A stretch of 13,723 nucleotides of DNA from an uncultured Bryobacterales bacterium (GCA_937959285.1 CALGAR010000070.1:1-13723), one strand, 5' to 3'; counted from the first letter of the stretch, positions 1-7,397 are shown. Made by a program: numbers and translations. The notes: a model not told the origin generated them from the letters alone.

Positions 1-327
1 CTCGACTTTCTCATTGCCGCCGATGAGAATGAACTGGACTGGCGGCTTCTCCCGAGCATCTCTCTGTTAGAATCCGGCGGCGGTAAGAATTGTAAAAATA
101 ACAATATTCTTGGTTGGGATAATTGCGAGCGCAAATTCAACTCAGTGCAGGACGGTATTTATACCGTCGCGCGCCGGCTGCGAACATCTAAGTTATACAA
201 AGACAAAGACTTAGATGGGCTCCTTGATACCTATAATCCCCACGACGGATACGCTGAGAAAGTGAAAAAAATAATGTCCCTTCTCGGCCCCCCGGACTTA
301 TCCCCGGAGCTATCGCTTGCCAATTAG
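1..327 (+). CDS. Glucosaminidase/lysozyme-like peptidoglycan hydrolase, C-terminal part (5' end outside window)
   Basis: An open frame runs from the first base of the window to a TAG stop at 325-327 (108 residues) with no convincing internal start, so the N-terminus lies outside. The visible part begins with a lysozyme-fold pattern: DWRLLPSISLLESGGGK (residues 13-29), in which Glu24 sits where the catalytic acid of glucosaminidase-type domains lies. It is followed by NNNILGWDNC, then an Ala/Val/Leu-rich helix (IYTVARRL) and a YNPHDGYAEKV motif typical of the end of such domains. Family knowledge: these domains cleave the glycan backbone of the cell wall outside the cytoplasm. Cys31 and Cys42 flank the NNNILGW loop and could form a disulfide, which would fit export. 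The stretch is visibly richer in A/T codons than neighbouring genes. Substrate and full domain layout cannot be seen; a mannosyl-glycoprotein endo-glucosaminidase-like annotation is an alternative name for the same fold. Confidence 0.7.
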   Translation, partial: LDFLIAADENELDWRLLPSISLLESGGGKNCKNNNILGWDNCERKFNSVQDGIYTVARRLRTSKLYKDKDLDGLLDTYNPHDGYAEKVKKIMSLLGPPDLSPELSLAN

Positions 328-357
328 AATGGCAGTACCGCCAAAAGCTCCTATTTG

Positions 358-504
358 TTATTCCATGAGGCTGACGCCTAGGTAAAGGCCGCCAAATACC
401 AGTACTGAGACGACGCCGACAGCGAGCCACCTGAGAATTCGTTCACGGTTGGATGTCCCCTCATGCTCGCTTTTCTTCATCTGCTCGTCGAGGCTGTCAA
501 ACAT
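358..504 (-). CDS. Small single-pass membrane protein, 48 aa, unknown function
   Basis: This minus-strand frame starts at ATG (504-502) and stops at TAA (360-358). Its start is supported by an AGGAGGA Shine-Dalgarno at 519-513, 8 bases upstream, the best ribosome site in the left part of the window. The product has a charged N-terminal half (MFDSLDEQMKKSEHEG, then NRERILR) and one hydrophobic segment (about residues 26-47, WLAVGVVSVLVFGGLYLG), ending one residue later at Glu48. Positive charges just before the helix predict the N-terminus in the cytoplasm. No named family is recognised. It is convergent with the cell-wall hydrolase (30 bases apart) and divergent from the methyltransferase. 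A single-helix protein of this size could be a regulator or accessory subunit of a membrane complex, but nothing here identifies the partner. Confidence 0.75.
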   Translation of the reverse strand: MFDSLDEQMKKSEHEGTSNRERILRWLAVGVVSVLVFGGLYLGVSLME

Positions 505-512
505 GGTTCTAG

Positions 513-519
513 TCCTCCT
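513..519 (-). promoter_or_regulatory. Strong Shine-Dalgarno of the 48-aa membrane protein gene
   Basis: Read on the minus strand this is AGGAGGA, complementary to the 3' end of 16S rRNA, with 8 bases to the ATG. It decides the start of the small gene and is the main argument that the short frame is translated. Confidence 0.8.
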
Positions 520-570
520 GCTAGCCAACATGGCTGGATAAGTCCGAGCGTATGAATCAGTCCCGCCCCT

Positions 571-601
571 ATTCTAGTCCCGAAGATTCGAATTCCAGCA
601 A
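571..601 (-). promoter_or_regulatory. Possible promoter of the 48-aa membrane protein gene
   Basis: On the minus strand a TAGAAT hexamer (576-571) is preceded by TTGCTG (601-596) with a 19-base spacer, which is longer than ideal and has a weak -35. Transcription would start near 564 and give a leader of about 60 bases containing the strong Shine-Dalgarno. An 8-base palindrome ATTCGAAT (586-593) lies in the spacer. The support is modest. Confidence 0.3.
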
Positions 602-671
602 ATTTATTTCTCCAGGGTTGTAATAGATTTAACGGAGATGCGGGATTGTCGAAGGCTCCGGTGGGAGAACT

Positions 672-1574
672 ATGCGGCCTAAAACTGAGCCGTCGGGCGA
701 TCCCCCTGTAGCATGTAAACTTTGCGGCCGTGGCGCCCACTTCATTGGGGTGAGGCGCGGAGCCAGCCATCCGCTGGACTTTCGATTCCATCGATGCCCG
801 AACTGCTTCTTCGCGTTTGTCGCGAACCCGATCTCCGATCGTGCTTCGCTCTACGACGAGGCCTACTACAGGGGCCGGGGAGCTGATCCTCTTGTGGACT
901 ATGTCTTTGAACTGGAACATCCTGACGACACCATCCGGCAGATGGAGTGGCAGGGCATCCTGCGGGCGGTGCAGTCGAAGGTCCGGCTCACAAAGGACAG
1001 TTGGTGGCTCGACTACGGCTGCGGAGGCGGGGGACTGGTCCGATACTGTGCGGCTAAGGCCGGTTGCCACGTTTTGGGGGTGGAAGACGGCTGGATTTCA
1101 AAACAGGCGCGTGCCGCTGGCATTCCTGTGCTCCGCGAAAGGGAGCTGCAGGACTCGGATGGCCGGTTTGACGTTGTCACCGCGATCGAAGTGCTGGAGC
1201 ACGTTGAATGGCCGCTCGAGACTCTGTGCAGGATCCGCCGTCTCCTGAAGCCGGGCGGTCTGTTCTTTTACACAACCGGCAACGCCAAGCCGCATCGGAA
1301 CCGGCTCCTCCGATGGCCTTACGCGATCCCGGAGATTCACATCAGCCTCTTCGAGCCGCGGACGTTGGAGCTGGCGCTGAGCATGGCCGGTTTCCGTCCG
1401 GAGTACGCCGGCTTCCTTCCAGGCTACGAGAAGATCATCGCGTTCAAGATCTTGAAGAACCTAAGGGTGCGCCGCCTATCGAGGCTTCACCAATTCCTGC
1501 CCTGGTCCTGGATTTCGCGTCTGGTGGACATCCGCTACGGCGTCACCGACCATCCGATCGGGTGGGCCGCTTAA
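672..1574 (+). CDS. Class I SAM-dependent methyltransferase with N-terminal zinc ribbon
   Basis: 300 residues, ATG at 672 with a GGGAG purine run at 663-667. The N-terminus has two CxxC pairs (Cys15/Cys18 and Cys42/Cys45), a zinc-ribbon pattern often found ahead of methyltransferases of this kind. The Rossmann core follows: motif I LDYGCGGGG (113-121), the acidic end of strand 2 at Glu138 (LGVEDG), motif II-like FDVVTAIEVLEHV (166-178) and LKPGG (192-196). The C-terminal third is a basic helical extension. Family knowledge: proteins of this build methylate small molecules, sugars of surface polysaccharides or lipids, and the sequence does not reveal which. It stands alone on the plus strand, divergent from the small membrane protein gene and tail to tail with the response regulator. 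A cytoplasmic location is expected, with no signal peptide. Confidence 0.85.
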   Translation: MRPKTEPSGDPPVACKLCGRGAHFIGVRRGASHPLDFRFHRCPNCFFAFVANPISDRASLYDEAYYRGRGADPLVDYVFELEHPDDTIRQMEWQGILRAVQSKVRLTKDSWWLDYGCGGGGLVRYCAAKAGCHVLGVEDGWISKQARAAGIPVLRERELQDSDGRFDVVTAIEVLEHVEWPLETLCRIRRLLKPGGLFFYTTGNAKPHRNRLLRWPYAIPEIHISLFEPRTLELALSMAGFRPEYAGFLPGYEKIIAFKILKNLRVRRLSRLHQFLPWSWISRLVDIRYGVTDHPIGWAA

Positions 1575-1579
1575 GTCTT

Positions 1580-2905
1580 CTACAAGCCCATTCGCTCCAG
1601 TTTGCGGTAGAGCGTCTTCCGTTCGATTCCCAGGATTTTCGCTGCCCGGCTCTTGTTGCCTCCTGCCGCGGCGAGGACGCGCTTGATTTGTTCCCTTTCC
1701 GCGTCTGCCAGGGTTTCGGTGGGCCGCTCGCGGGTCTCCATCGAGCGGATCGCCTGCTCGACAGCTTCTCGATCAATCCGTTCCTGGGGAGCAAGAATCG
1801 TCAGGCGCTCGATCATGTGCTGGAGCTGCCGGACGTTACCCGGCCAAGTGTACTCTTGTAGCGCCCGCATGCCAGACTCGACGATCCGGGTGCTGCGGCC
1901 GTAGCGCTTGTTGTAGCGCTTCAGGAAGAAGTCAGCGAGAAGAACGACGTCCCCGCCGCGTTCGCGCAGGGGCGGAAGCACGATCCGGACAACGTTCAGC
2001 CGGTACCACAAATCCTCCCGGAACCGTCCTTCTTCCACCATCCTCTTCAGGTCGCGGTTGGTAGCCGCCACCACGCGCACGTCCACCTTCTTCGGGCGGC
2101 TGGATCCAATGGGCCGTACCTCGCGTTCCTGTAAGAAGCGCAGTAGCTTGAGCTGGAAGCCCAGTTCAATTTCGCCGACCTCGTCCAGGAAGATCGTGCC
2201 CTGGTTGGCGGTTTCAAAAAATCCGATGCGGTCCCGATCGGCGCCGGTGTAGGAACCGCGCAAAGCGCCGAACAGCTCGCTTTCGATGAGCGCCGGAGGG
2301 ATGGCGCCGCAATCCACTGGAATGAAGGGAGCTTTGGCGCGCGGGCTGTTCATATGAATCATCCGCGCGATCATCTCCTTGCCGGTGCCGGTCTCGCCTT
2401 CGATCAGGACCGTCATGTCGGTCGGAGCCACCATCGACACGGTCTTATAAATCTCGACCATGCAGGGCGAGCTGCCGATCCACTCCGTCTCCGGAAGATC
2501 CTCCACTTTCACTTCCGGTTCCTCATCGTCGGCTGTCCTTGCACAGAGGGCTCTCTTAACGGCGGCAAGCAGATGGTCTACCTCAAACGGCTTGGCGATG
2601 TAGTCGAAGGCTCCGCCGCGAGTTGCGGCCATTACCGTCTCCATGGTGCCCCTAGCAGTCATGAGGATTACCGAGCACTTCGGGTCCTTCTCGCGGGCCG
2701 CCTGAAGCACATCGAGACCGGTGCGCTCGTCCAAATAAATATCGGAGATGACGACTGGGTAGGACTGCTCGGAAAGATGCTGGATGGCCTCCCGTGTGGA
2801 TGAAACCGCGTCCACGTCGTAGCCGGCCGCTTCCAGGGCCGTAACGATCGTAAAACGGACCGCTCCGTCATCTTCCACAACTAAGAGCCGCTGATGAATG
2901 GACAT
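1580..2905 (-). CDS. NtrC-family sigma-54-dependent response regulator
   Basis: 441 residues with three domains in the canonical order. The receiver domain (about 5-120) has the acidic pocket Asp12/Asp13, phospho-acceptor Asp55, Thr83 and Lys105. The AAA+ sigma-54 interaction domain (about 140-375) has Walker A GETGTGKE (170-177), the sigma-54 contact loop GSYTGA (217-222) and Walker B TIFLDE (237-242). A Fis-type helix-turn-helix fills the last 45 residues (NKSRAAKILGIERKTLYRKL). The frame stays open upstream to an ATG at 3046, but that would add 47 residues without a domain and overlap the kinase gene; the ATG at 2905 places the receiver correctly, although its GAGAGG ribosome site is unusually close (1 base). 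It lies 118 bases after the histidine kinase and is almost certainly its partner. It should activate RNA polymerase carrying sigma-54 at unknown promoters; no convincing -24/-12 site was seen in the window. Confidence 0.9.
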   Translation of the reverse strand: MSIHQRLLVVEDDGAVRFTIVTALEAAGYDVDAVSSTREAIQHLSEQSYPVVISDIYLDERTGLDVLQAAREKDPKCSVILMTARGTMETVMAATRGGAFDYIAKPFEVDHLLAAVKRALCARTADDEEPEVKVEDLPETEWIGSSPCMVEIYKTVSMVAPTDMTVLIEGETGTGKEMIARMIHMNSPRAKAPFIPVDCGAIPPALIESELFGALRGSYTGADRDRIGFFETANQGTIFLDEVGEIELGFQLKLLRFLQEREVRPIGSSRPKKVDVRVVAATNRDLKRMVEEGRFREDLWYRLNVVRIVLPPLRERGGDVVLLADFFLKRYNKRYGRSTRIVESGMRALQEYTWPGNVRQLQHMIERLTILAPQERIDREAVEQAIRSMETRERPTETLADAEREQIKRVLAAAGGNKSRAAKILGIERKTLYRKLERMGL

Positions 2906-3023
2906 ACCTCTCTTTGCGATGATTTCGTGAACCGGCTCGACAGGTCGGCGCCGATCTGGCAACTCCATGTTAAAACACGAGGCGCAATGGCGGTAGGAGC
3001 CTCCAACACTGGCCTCCACGCGG

Positions 3024-4892
3024 TCAGGCACTTTGCCTGTACGCATTTCGTGTAGTTACTACCGGAATTACGATCGTGAAACAGGACCCAACCCCTGGCT
3101 TGCTGGTGACTTCCACGCGTCCCCCATGTGCTGTCACGATTTGGTCCACGATAGAGAGTCCGATCCCTGTCCCGGCCTCGCCCGAAGCCACCGCTTTCCT
3201 GGTCCGATAGAACTTCTGAAAAATGCTTTTCAGTTCCTTTTCGTCCATGCCCATGCCCTGGTCGACCACTGAGAGGCGGCAGGAGTGGGCGTCGGCAGCT
3301 ACCTTCACGGTGATCTCGGTTTCGACCGGGGAGTATTTAATGGCGTTCGTGAGCAGGTTATAGACAGCGTATTCCATCAGCTCCCGGTCGCCTTGAAGCA
3401 GAAGATCGTCGGCCGCATCCAGGTGGATCTGCATCTGCTTGCGCTCAGCGAGCGGGCGGGCGCGGTCCAGACACGCCGTGAGCAGGGATTTGATCGGAAA
3501 TTCTTCCTGCTTCAGCTCCATCTGACCTGCCGACAGCCGTTCCACGTCCAGGAAGGTCTGGATCATTCGCGCGAGCCGCTTTGACTCCGAGTTGATCACG
3601 TTGGCCAGTTGCCGGCGCTTGTCCTCATTGAGGTCGAAGCGCTCGATCAGCTCGCTGGAGCCCTGGATCGCTGTGAGCGGAGTTCGCATTTCGTGAGTGA
3701 CAAAATGAATGGCCTGCTGATAGCGAACCTTATCCTGCTCGGTCTTGAGCAACTGGCGCCGGACCACAAAATGCTGCCACGATGCCGCGGTTACCGTACA
3801 GAGCCACGCGGCCGACAAAGGCGCAAAGACCGGAAATACGATACCCCATCGAAATGCCAAGTTGGGAACGACATGGGCAGTGGCCAGAACGACCGCACCG
3901 GAAAGATAGGAGGCCCAGCCCGAGAGTTTCCAGAAGATGAAACCGGTGGCAGCCGCCAGCAGGATACAGAAGCCGAGCATGGCCCATGCCGGTGCATCGG
4001 TCAGGAATCGCTGTTCGGCCAAGGTTTCAAATGCGTGTGCATGGATCTCAACGCCCGGCATCGGCTGCTCCGACGAGTAGGGCGTCATCAACCGGTCTCT
4101 GGCCAGTGTTTGAGCGGTCACACCGACGAACACGACTCGATCCCGGAATTTCTCCGCAAGGCCCGGGTTCCGCTTCAGCTCCAAAACGCTGATGCGGGGA
4201 ATTGCCGGCGTGCCATCGGGCTTCGGCGGCAGATACCGGATTCGGATATGCCTGCCGGGGCGCCGGCATGGAACAGTCGTCGATCCGACCGTAAGATCCG
4301 TGGGGGATTCGAGGATATACGGGGTGCCTGTGTAAAGGCGGTACGCTTCGAGGGCCAGGGCCCACCGGCGGTCACGCGCGGCCACCATTTCGAGCGGAAT
4401 CGCCCGGTTGACGGAATCGAGTTTGTCCGGCGCCGCGTGGACGTGCCCGATCGCGCGGGCGTACGTGCGGAACCGTGGCAGCGGCTCCTGCCACGACCGC
4501 GCGTCCGGCATCATGTCCGAGGGAAGAATCAGGTTGGAAAGTTTGGCGAAAGCGGATTCCAGCGCTGCGTCATCGGCTGGGTCAGCCGCGTCGGCGAGCG
4601 TGATGTCATTGGCGACCAAACGAGGCTGTGCGGACGCGATTGTTTCGAGGGCTTCCGCCACAAATCGGCGGAGATTCCGCATGCCGCCGAGTTCTACCAG
4701 CGTGTGCTCATCGACTGTCAGAAGGATGGACCGCGGCGTCCAGGGAGATGGAGGAAATGCGCGGAACATCCAGTCGTAAGCGTCGTTGTCGATTTGATTG
4801 GCGAAGGAAGTCAAGCCGGCCGTGATCGCGGCAATGCAGGTCAAACTGAGCACCGCGACGTAGGTAGCCGCTTCTTTGGCCCGGCCCTTCAT
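3024..4892 (-). CDS. CHASE2-domain sensor histidine kinase
   Basis: 622 residues. Order: N-terminal membrane helix (about 11-30), extracytoplasmic CHASE2 domain (about 35-298, ending with the typical VVFVGVTA, MTP and MPGVEIHAHA stretches), three membrane segments (about 302-372), a short coiled linker, HisKA with phospho-acceptor His400 in FVTHEMRTPL, and HATPase with N-box Asn512/Asn516, DQGMGM (544-549) and GTGIGL (574-579). Family knowledge: CHASE2 kinases sense an unknown signal outside the membrane and phosphorylate a partner regulator, here the NtrC-type protein encoded next. The ATG at 4892-4890 overlaps the peptidase stop TGA (4891-4889) as ATGA, and AGGAAA at 4906-4901 lies 8 bases upstream. 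This makes 4892 a better start than the in-frame ATG at 4919 and implies translational coupling. All catalytic residues are present. Confidence 0.92.
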   Translation of the reverse strand: MKGRAKEAATYVAVLSLTCIAAITAGLTSFANQIDNDAYDWMFRAFPPSPWTPRSILLTVDEHTLVELGGMRNLRRFVAEALETIASAQPRLVANDITLADAADPADDAALESAFAKLSNLILPSDMMPDARSWQEPLPRFRTYARAIGHVHAAPDKLDSVNRAIPLEMVAARDRRWALALEAYRLYTGTPYILESPTDLTVGSTTVPCRRPGRHIRIRYLPPKPDGTPAIPRISVLELKRNPGLAEKFRDRVVFVGVTAQTLARDRLMTPYSSEQPMPGVEIHAHAFETLAEQRFLTDAPAWAMLGFCILLAAATGFIFWKLSGWASYLSGAVVLATAHVVPNLAFRWGIVFPVFAPLSAAWLCTVTAASWQHFVVRRQLLKTEQDKVRYQQAIHFVTHEMRTPLTAIQGSSELIERFDLNEDKRRQLANVINSESKRLARMIQTFLDVERLSAGQMELKQEEFPIKSLLTACLDRARPLAERKQMQIHLDAADDLLLQGDRELMEYAVYNLLTNAIKYSPVETEITVKVAADAHSCRLSVVDQGMGMDEKELKSIFQKFYRTRKAVASGEAGTGIGLSIVDQIVTAHGGRVEVTSKPGVGSCFTIVIPVVTTRNAYRQSA

Positions 4893-6160
4893 CGCCGGAG
4901 TTTCCTGATCTCGCTCCACTCGCGCGGCAGGGCGCGGCTCAGGAGCTCGGCGCCATCCTTTGTCACGAGAACCATATCCTCGATGCGAATGCCGAAACCC
5001 TCATCTGGCAAATAGACTCCGGGTTCGATCGTGATCACCATGCCCTCCTCAAGAGGTGAGTCGGGGATCCAGGCATCATGCACATCGAGGCCTACATGGT
5101 GTCCAATGCCATGGATTAGGTACTCGCCCAGAGGTTTTCCGTTCCGGTCCTTGCCGTGCGTATCCAGGTACTCCTTGGCGATCTTGAAGAGGCTGTTCGG
5201 CGTCGTCCGGCCGAGCGTCATTCCCGGCTTCACGGCTGCGATGACCGCTTTCTGTGCGCCGAGGACGACATCGTAAATTTCCTTCTGCCTGCGAGTGAAG
5301 TCTGAGCTTGCTGGAATCGTGCGAGTGATGTCTGCGGCATAGCCGGAGCACTCCGCGCCTACATCCATCAGGACGACATCGCCTGCTTGGACGCGCCGGT
5401 CATTTCGCGTGTAGTGGAGGATCGTAGAGTTCGAGCCGCTCCCGACGATTGGCGCGTAGGCGTGGCGCTGGCAGCCAAGCCCAAAGTAAACAGCTCCCAT
5501 GGCAGCCGCTATCTGATACTCGAACAGACCCGGACGGGTCATTCGCCAGGCTGCCCGATGGGCGGCAATGGTAGCGTCGATGGATTTCCGAATTAGGGAA
5601 ATCTCGGCGGGTGATTTCGTCATCCGGAGACGAGCGAGAAGGGGCCCTGCATTCGCGTGCTCGCACTTTGCCAACACGTGCTTCAACGCATCGGAGACTG
5701 GCGCGCCCTCCAGTTGGTAGCACTTCCAGTTGTCCTGGAACCTGGAGGCGAGCCAGTCCTCGACGCTCTTCGTGGATTCAACGTGTTCAAACCCGATCCG
5801 ATCCGCGAGGTTGCGGTCTTCAGGATCCGATTTCGGCCCGGTCCATTTTTCCGACGCCAAATTCCTCGGCGGTAGAAACAAGGCTTCCCGCGGCGGCTCG
5901 GCGGATTCGGGAAGGATCACCAGGATCGCGTTCGGTTCCGTCCAGCCGGTGAGATAGAGAAAGTTGGATTCCTGAAAAAAACCCGTGCGGAGATTGCCGG
6001 TCTCGGCCTCCGTCGCTCCGAAAAGGATCACGACGCCATCGGATGCGGCTTTCCGCAGCGCCTGTCGGCGTCCCCGGTACTCTTCCTTCGAGATTCCGGA
6101 TGCCACAAGAAGACTGCCAAAAACGGCGAGCACACCGATAGCTCGAAGAACCGGGCGCAT
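4889..6160 (-). CDS. Exported Xaa-Pro aminopeptidase (M24B, aminopeptidase P family)
   Basis: 423 residues from ATG 6160. It removes N-terminal residues that precede proline. The product has an N-terminal signal or anchor (RPVLRAIGVLAVFGSLLVASG, no lipobox Cys), a creatinase/prolidase N-domain (about 25-185) and the pita-bread catalytic domain (about 188-410). All five metal ligands are visible: Asp266 (MDVGAE), Asp277 (ADITRT), His354 (GIGHHVG), Glu379 (ITIEPG) and Glu394 (IRIED). The frame is open back to an ATG at 6244, but that would bury the signal sequence behind 28 arginine-rich residues and run through the promoter and into the glycosyltransferase gene. There is no Shine-Dalgarno before 6160, and a TATACT box lies 8 bases upstream. 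It is first in a likely operon with the CHASE2 kinase and NtrC regulator. Unlike the usual cytoplasmic form, this enzyme should act in the periplasm. Confidence 0.9.
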   Translation of the reverse strand: MRPVLRAIGVLAVFGSLLVASGISKEEYRGRRQALRKAASDGVVILFGATEAETGNLRTGFFQESNFLYLTGWTEPNAILVILPESAEPPREALFLPPRNLASEKWTGPKSDPEDRNLADRIGFEHVESTKSVEDWLASRFQDNWKCYQLEGAPVSDALKHVLAKCEHANAGPLLARLRMTKSPAEISLIRKSIDATIAAHRAAWRMTRPGLFEYQIAAAMGAVYFGLGCQRHAYAPIVGSGSNSTILHYTRNDRRVQAGDVVLMDVGAECSGYAADITRTIPASSDFTRRQKEIYDVVLGAQKAVIAAVKPGMTLGRTTPNSLFKIAKEYLDTHGKDRNGKPLGEYLIHGIGHHVGLDVHDAWIPDSPLEEGMVITIEPGVYLPDEGFGIRIEDMVLVTKDGAELLSRALPREWSEIRKLRR

Positions 6161-6168
6161 AGAGAACG

Positions 6169-6174
6169 AGTATA
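6169..6174 (-). promoter_or_regulatory. -10 box of the peptidase-kinase-regulator operon
   Basis: On the minus strand this reads TATACT (5/6 to TATAAT) and ends 8 bases before the peptidase ATG, so transcription would begin at or within a few bases of the start codon. No recognisable -35 box lies 16-18 bases upstream. Confidence 0.55.
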
Positions 6175-6204
6175 GCGAAACAGCCCGCCGCGCCCTGCGG
6201 CTGG

Positions 6205-6210
6205 TACACT
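6205..6210 (+). promoter_or_regulatory. -10 box of the glycosyltransferase gene
   Basis: TACACT ends 8 bases before the GTG start of the glycosyltransferase, the same geometry as the divergent peptidase promoter 30 bases away. No clear -35 was seen. The match to TATAAT is 4/6, so position rather than sequence is the main support. Confidence 0.45.
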
Positions 6211-6218
6211 CGTGCCGA

Positions 6219-7388
6219 GTGCTTCTGTATTGGCTGATCATCATTCCGGCTCTGCTGCTAGCGCTTGCTTCGCTGCTTGGCGAACGCCGCCGCGCAAATT
6301 ACGTTCTGGCGAGGCTCGATCCGCGTCCGGCAGCGATGCCGCCCGCGACTGTCATTGTTCCTGTGAAAGGTTACGAGGAAGGCCTCGCGGCGAACCTGGC
6401 CTCTCTAGCCGCCTTGGACTATCCAGACTTTGAGCTGATCGTTACGGCGTGTGCGGAAGAAGATGTCCCTCCCGGTGTCGTTCCCTCGAATGCCCGTCTG
6501 GTGCTTGCTGGACCTCCTCCTCCGGGTACCGCGGAAAAGATACACAACCTGCTGGCTGCCGTCCGTGCTGCACGCCTTTCCTCCGTTGTCTTCGCCTTTG
6601 CCGATTCGGACGGCCAGGTGAGGCCGGACTGGCTTCGTGCACTCGTCGCAGCTTTGGAAGAGCCGGGAGCCGGCGCCGCAACCGGTTATCGATGGCACAC
6701 TCCCCTGCGAGGCGGTTTCTGGAGCCTGCTCCGAAGCGTCTGGAACGCCGTGATCGCCGGAGGCTTCGGCCCCGGACAGAATCGCTTTGCCTGGGGCGGC
6801 GCGATGGCCATCTGCAGAGAAACGTTCTACAGCCTCCGCGTCTCCGATTTCTGGATAGGAACCATCAGCGATGACTACAGACTCACCGAGGCTGTGAAAC
6901 GAGCGGGACTCCGAATCGTCTACGCGCCGGCTGCGCTGGTGGCCTCTGCGGATCACACAAGCGGCGGAGAATTTCTCGCGTGGATCCGGCGGCAGATGCT
7001 CATCACCCGCTTCTATGCTCCCGGACTCTGGTGGCTTGGCTTGATTTCCCACATCTTCTACTGCGCGGCGATGGGATTGTCCATCGGGCTCGCTGCACAG
7101 GGCAGCGGGCTGGCCCTTCTCGCGCTGTTCGTGCAGTTGGGGGCAGGCATGATCAAGGGGCGGAACCGTGTTCGGCTTGCGGAGCGCGCGCTCCCCGCAC
7201 AGGCGGCCTGGTTCCGAAATTATGGCTGGATTCACATCTGGTGGACGCCCCTCGCCACATGGGTCTGGCTCTACAGCTTCGTGGCGTCCGCCTTCGGCCG
7301 AACTCTATACTGGCGCGGGCGGTCCTACCGGCTCACTGCCCGGAAGGCGCCTGCTCATGCACAATCAATGGGCGAGGGCGTCTCGTAG
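6219..7388 (+). CDS. Membrane glycosyltransferase, GT2/GT21-like (ceramide-glucosyltransferase type)
   Basis: 389 residues if started at GTG 6219, which puts a hydrophobic helix (LLYWLIIIPALLLALASLL) at the very N-terminus. The frame is open further upstream but only through the antisense of the peptidase gene, and no Shine-Dalgarno supports an earlier start. The catalytic GT-A domain shows TVIVPVKG (44-51), the metal/nucleotide DSD (129-131) in FADSDGQVRPDW, GGAMAICRETF (193-203), SDDYRLTEAVKRAG (217-230) and RRQMLITRFY (257-266), the position of the Q/RxxRW-type motif. Hydrophobic C-terminal segments (about 268-310 and 336-360) anchor it. This layout and length match GT21-like enzymes that glycosylate lipids such as ceramide or hopanoid head groups from a nucleotide sugar on the cytoplasmic face. 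The lipid acceptor is an inference; no hopanoid or sphingolipid genes are adjacent. Confidence 0.82.
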   Translation: MLLYWLIIIPALLLALASLLGERRRANYVLARLDPRPAAMPPATVIVPVKGYEEGLAANLASLAALDYPDFELIVTACAEEDVPPGVVPSNARLVLAGPPPPGTAEKIHNLLAAVRAARLSSVVFAFADSDGQVRPDWLRALVAALEEPGAGAATGYRWHTPLRGGFWSLLRSVWNAVIAGGFGPGQNRFAWGGAMAICRETFYSLRVSDFWIGTISDDYRLTEAVKRAGLRIVYAPAALVASADHTSGGEFLAWIRRQMLITRFYAPGLWWLGLISHIFYCAAMGLSIGLAAQGSGLALLALFVQLGAGMIKGRNRVRLAERALPAQAAWFRNYGWIHIWWTPLATWVWLYSFVASAFGRTLYWRGRSYRLTARKAPAHAQSMGEGVS

Positions 7389-7397
7389 AGGCAAAGC

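Noticed and set aside
477..1070. 197-codon minus-strand frame across the start of the methyltransferase
   Set aside because: It overlaps both the methyltransferase and the start of the 48-aa gene, and has no recognisable domain; the small gene with AGGAGGA explains the minus-strand signal better.
2906..3046. 47-residue N-terminal extension of the response regulator from ATG 3046
   Set aside because: It would precede the receiver domain with unstructured residues, overlap the kinase end, and has no ribosome site; an intermediate ATG at 2968 also lacks one.
3609..5015. 468-codon open frame on the plus strand opposite the histidine kinase
   Set aside because: It is antisense to clear CHASE2/HisKA coding sequence, the translation is low complexity and Arg-rich, and it crosses the peptidase-kinase junction.
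6161..6244. 28-residue N-terminal extension of the aminopeptidase
   Set aside because: It would hide the signal sequence behind an Arg-rich stretch, pass through the TATACT box and overlap the divergent glycosyltransferase start.
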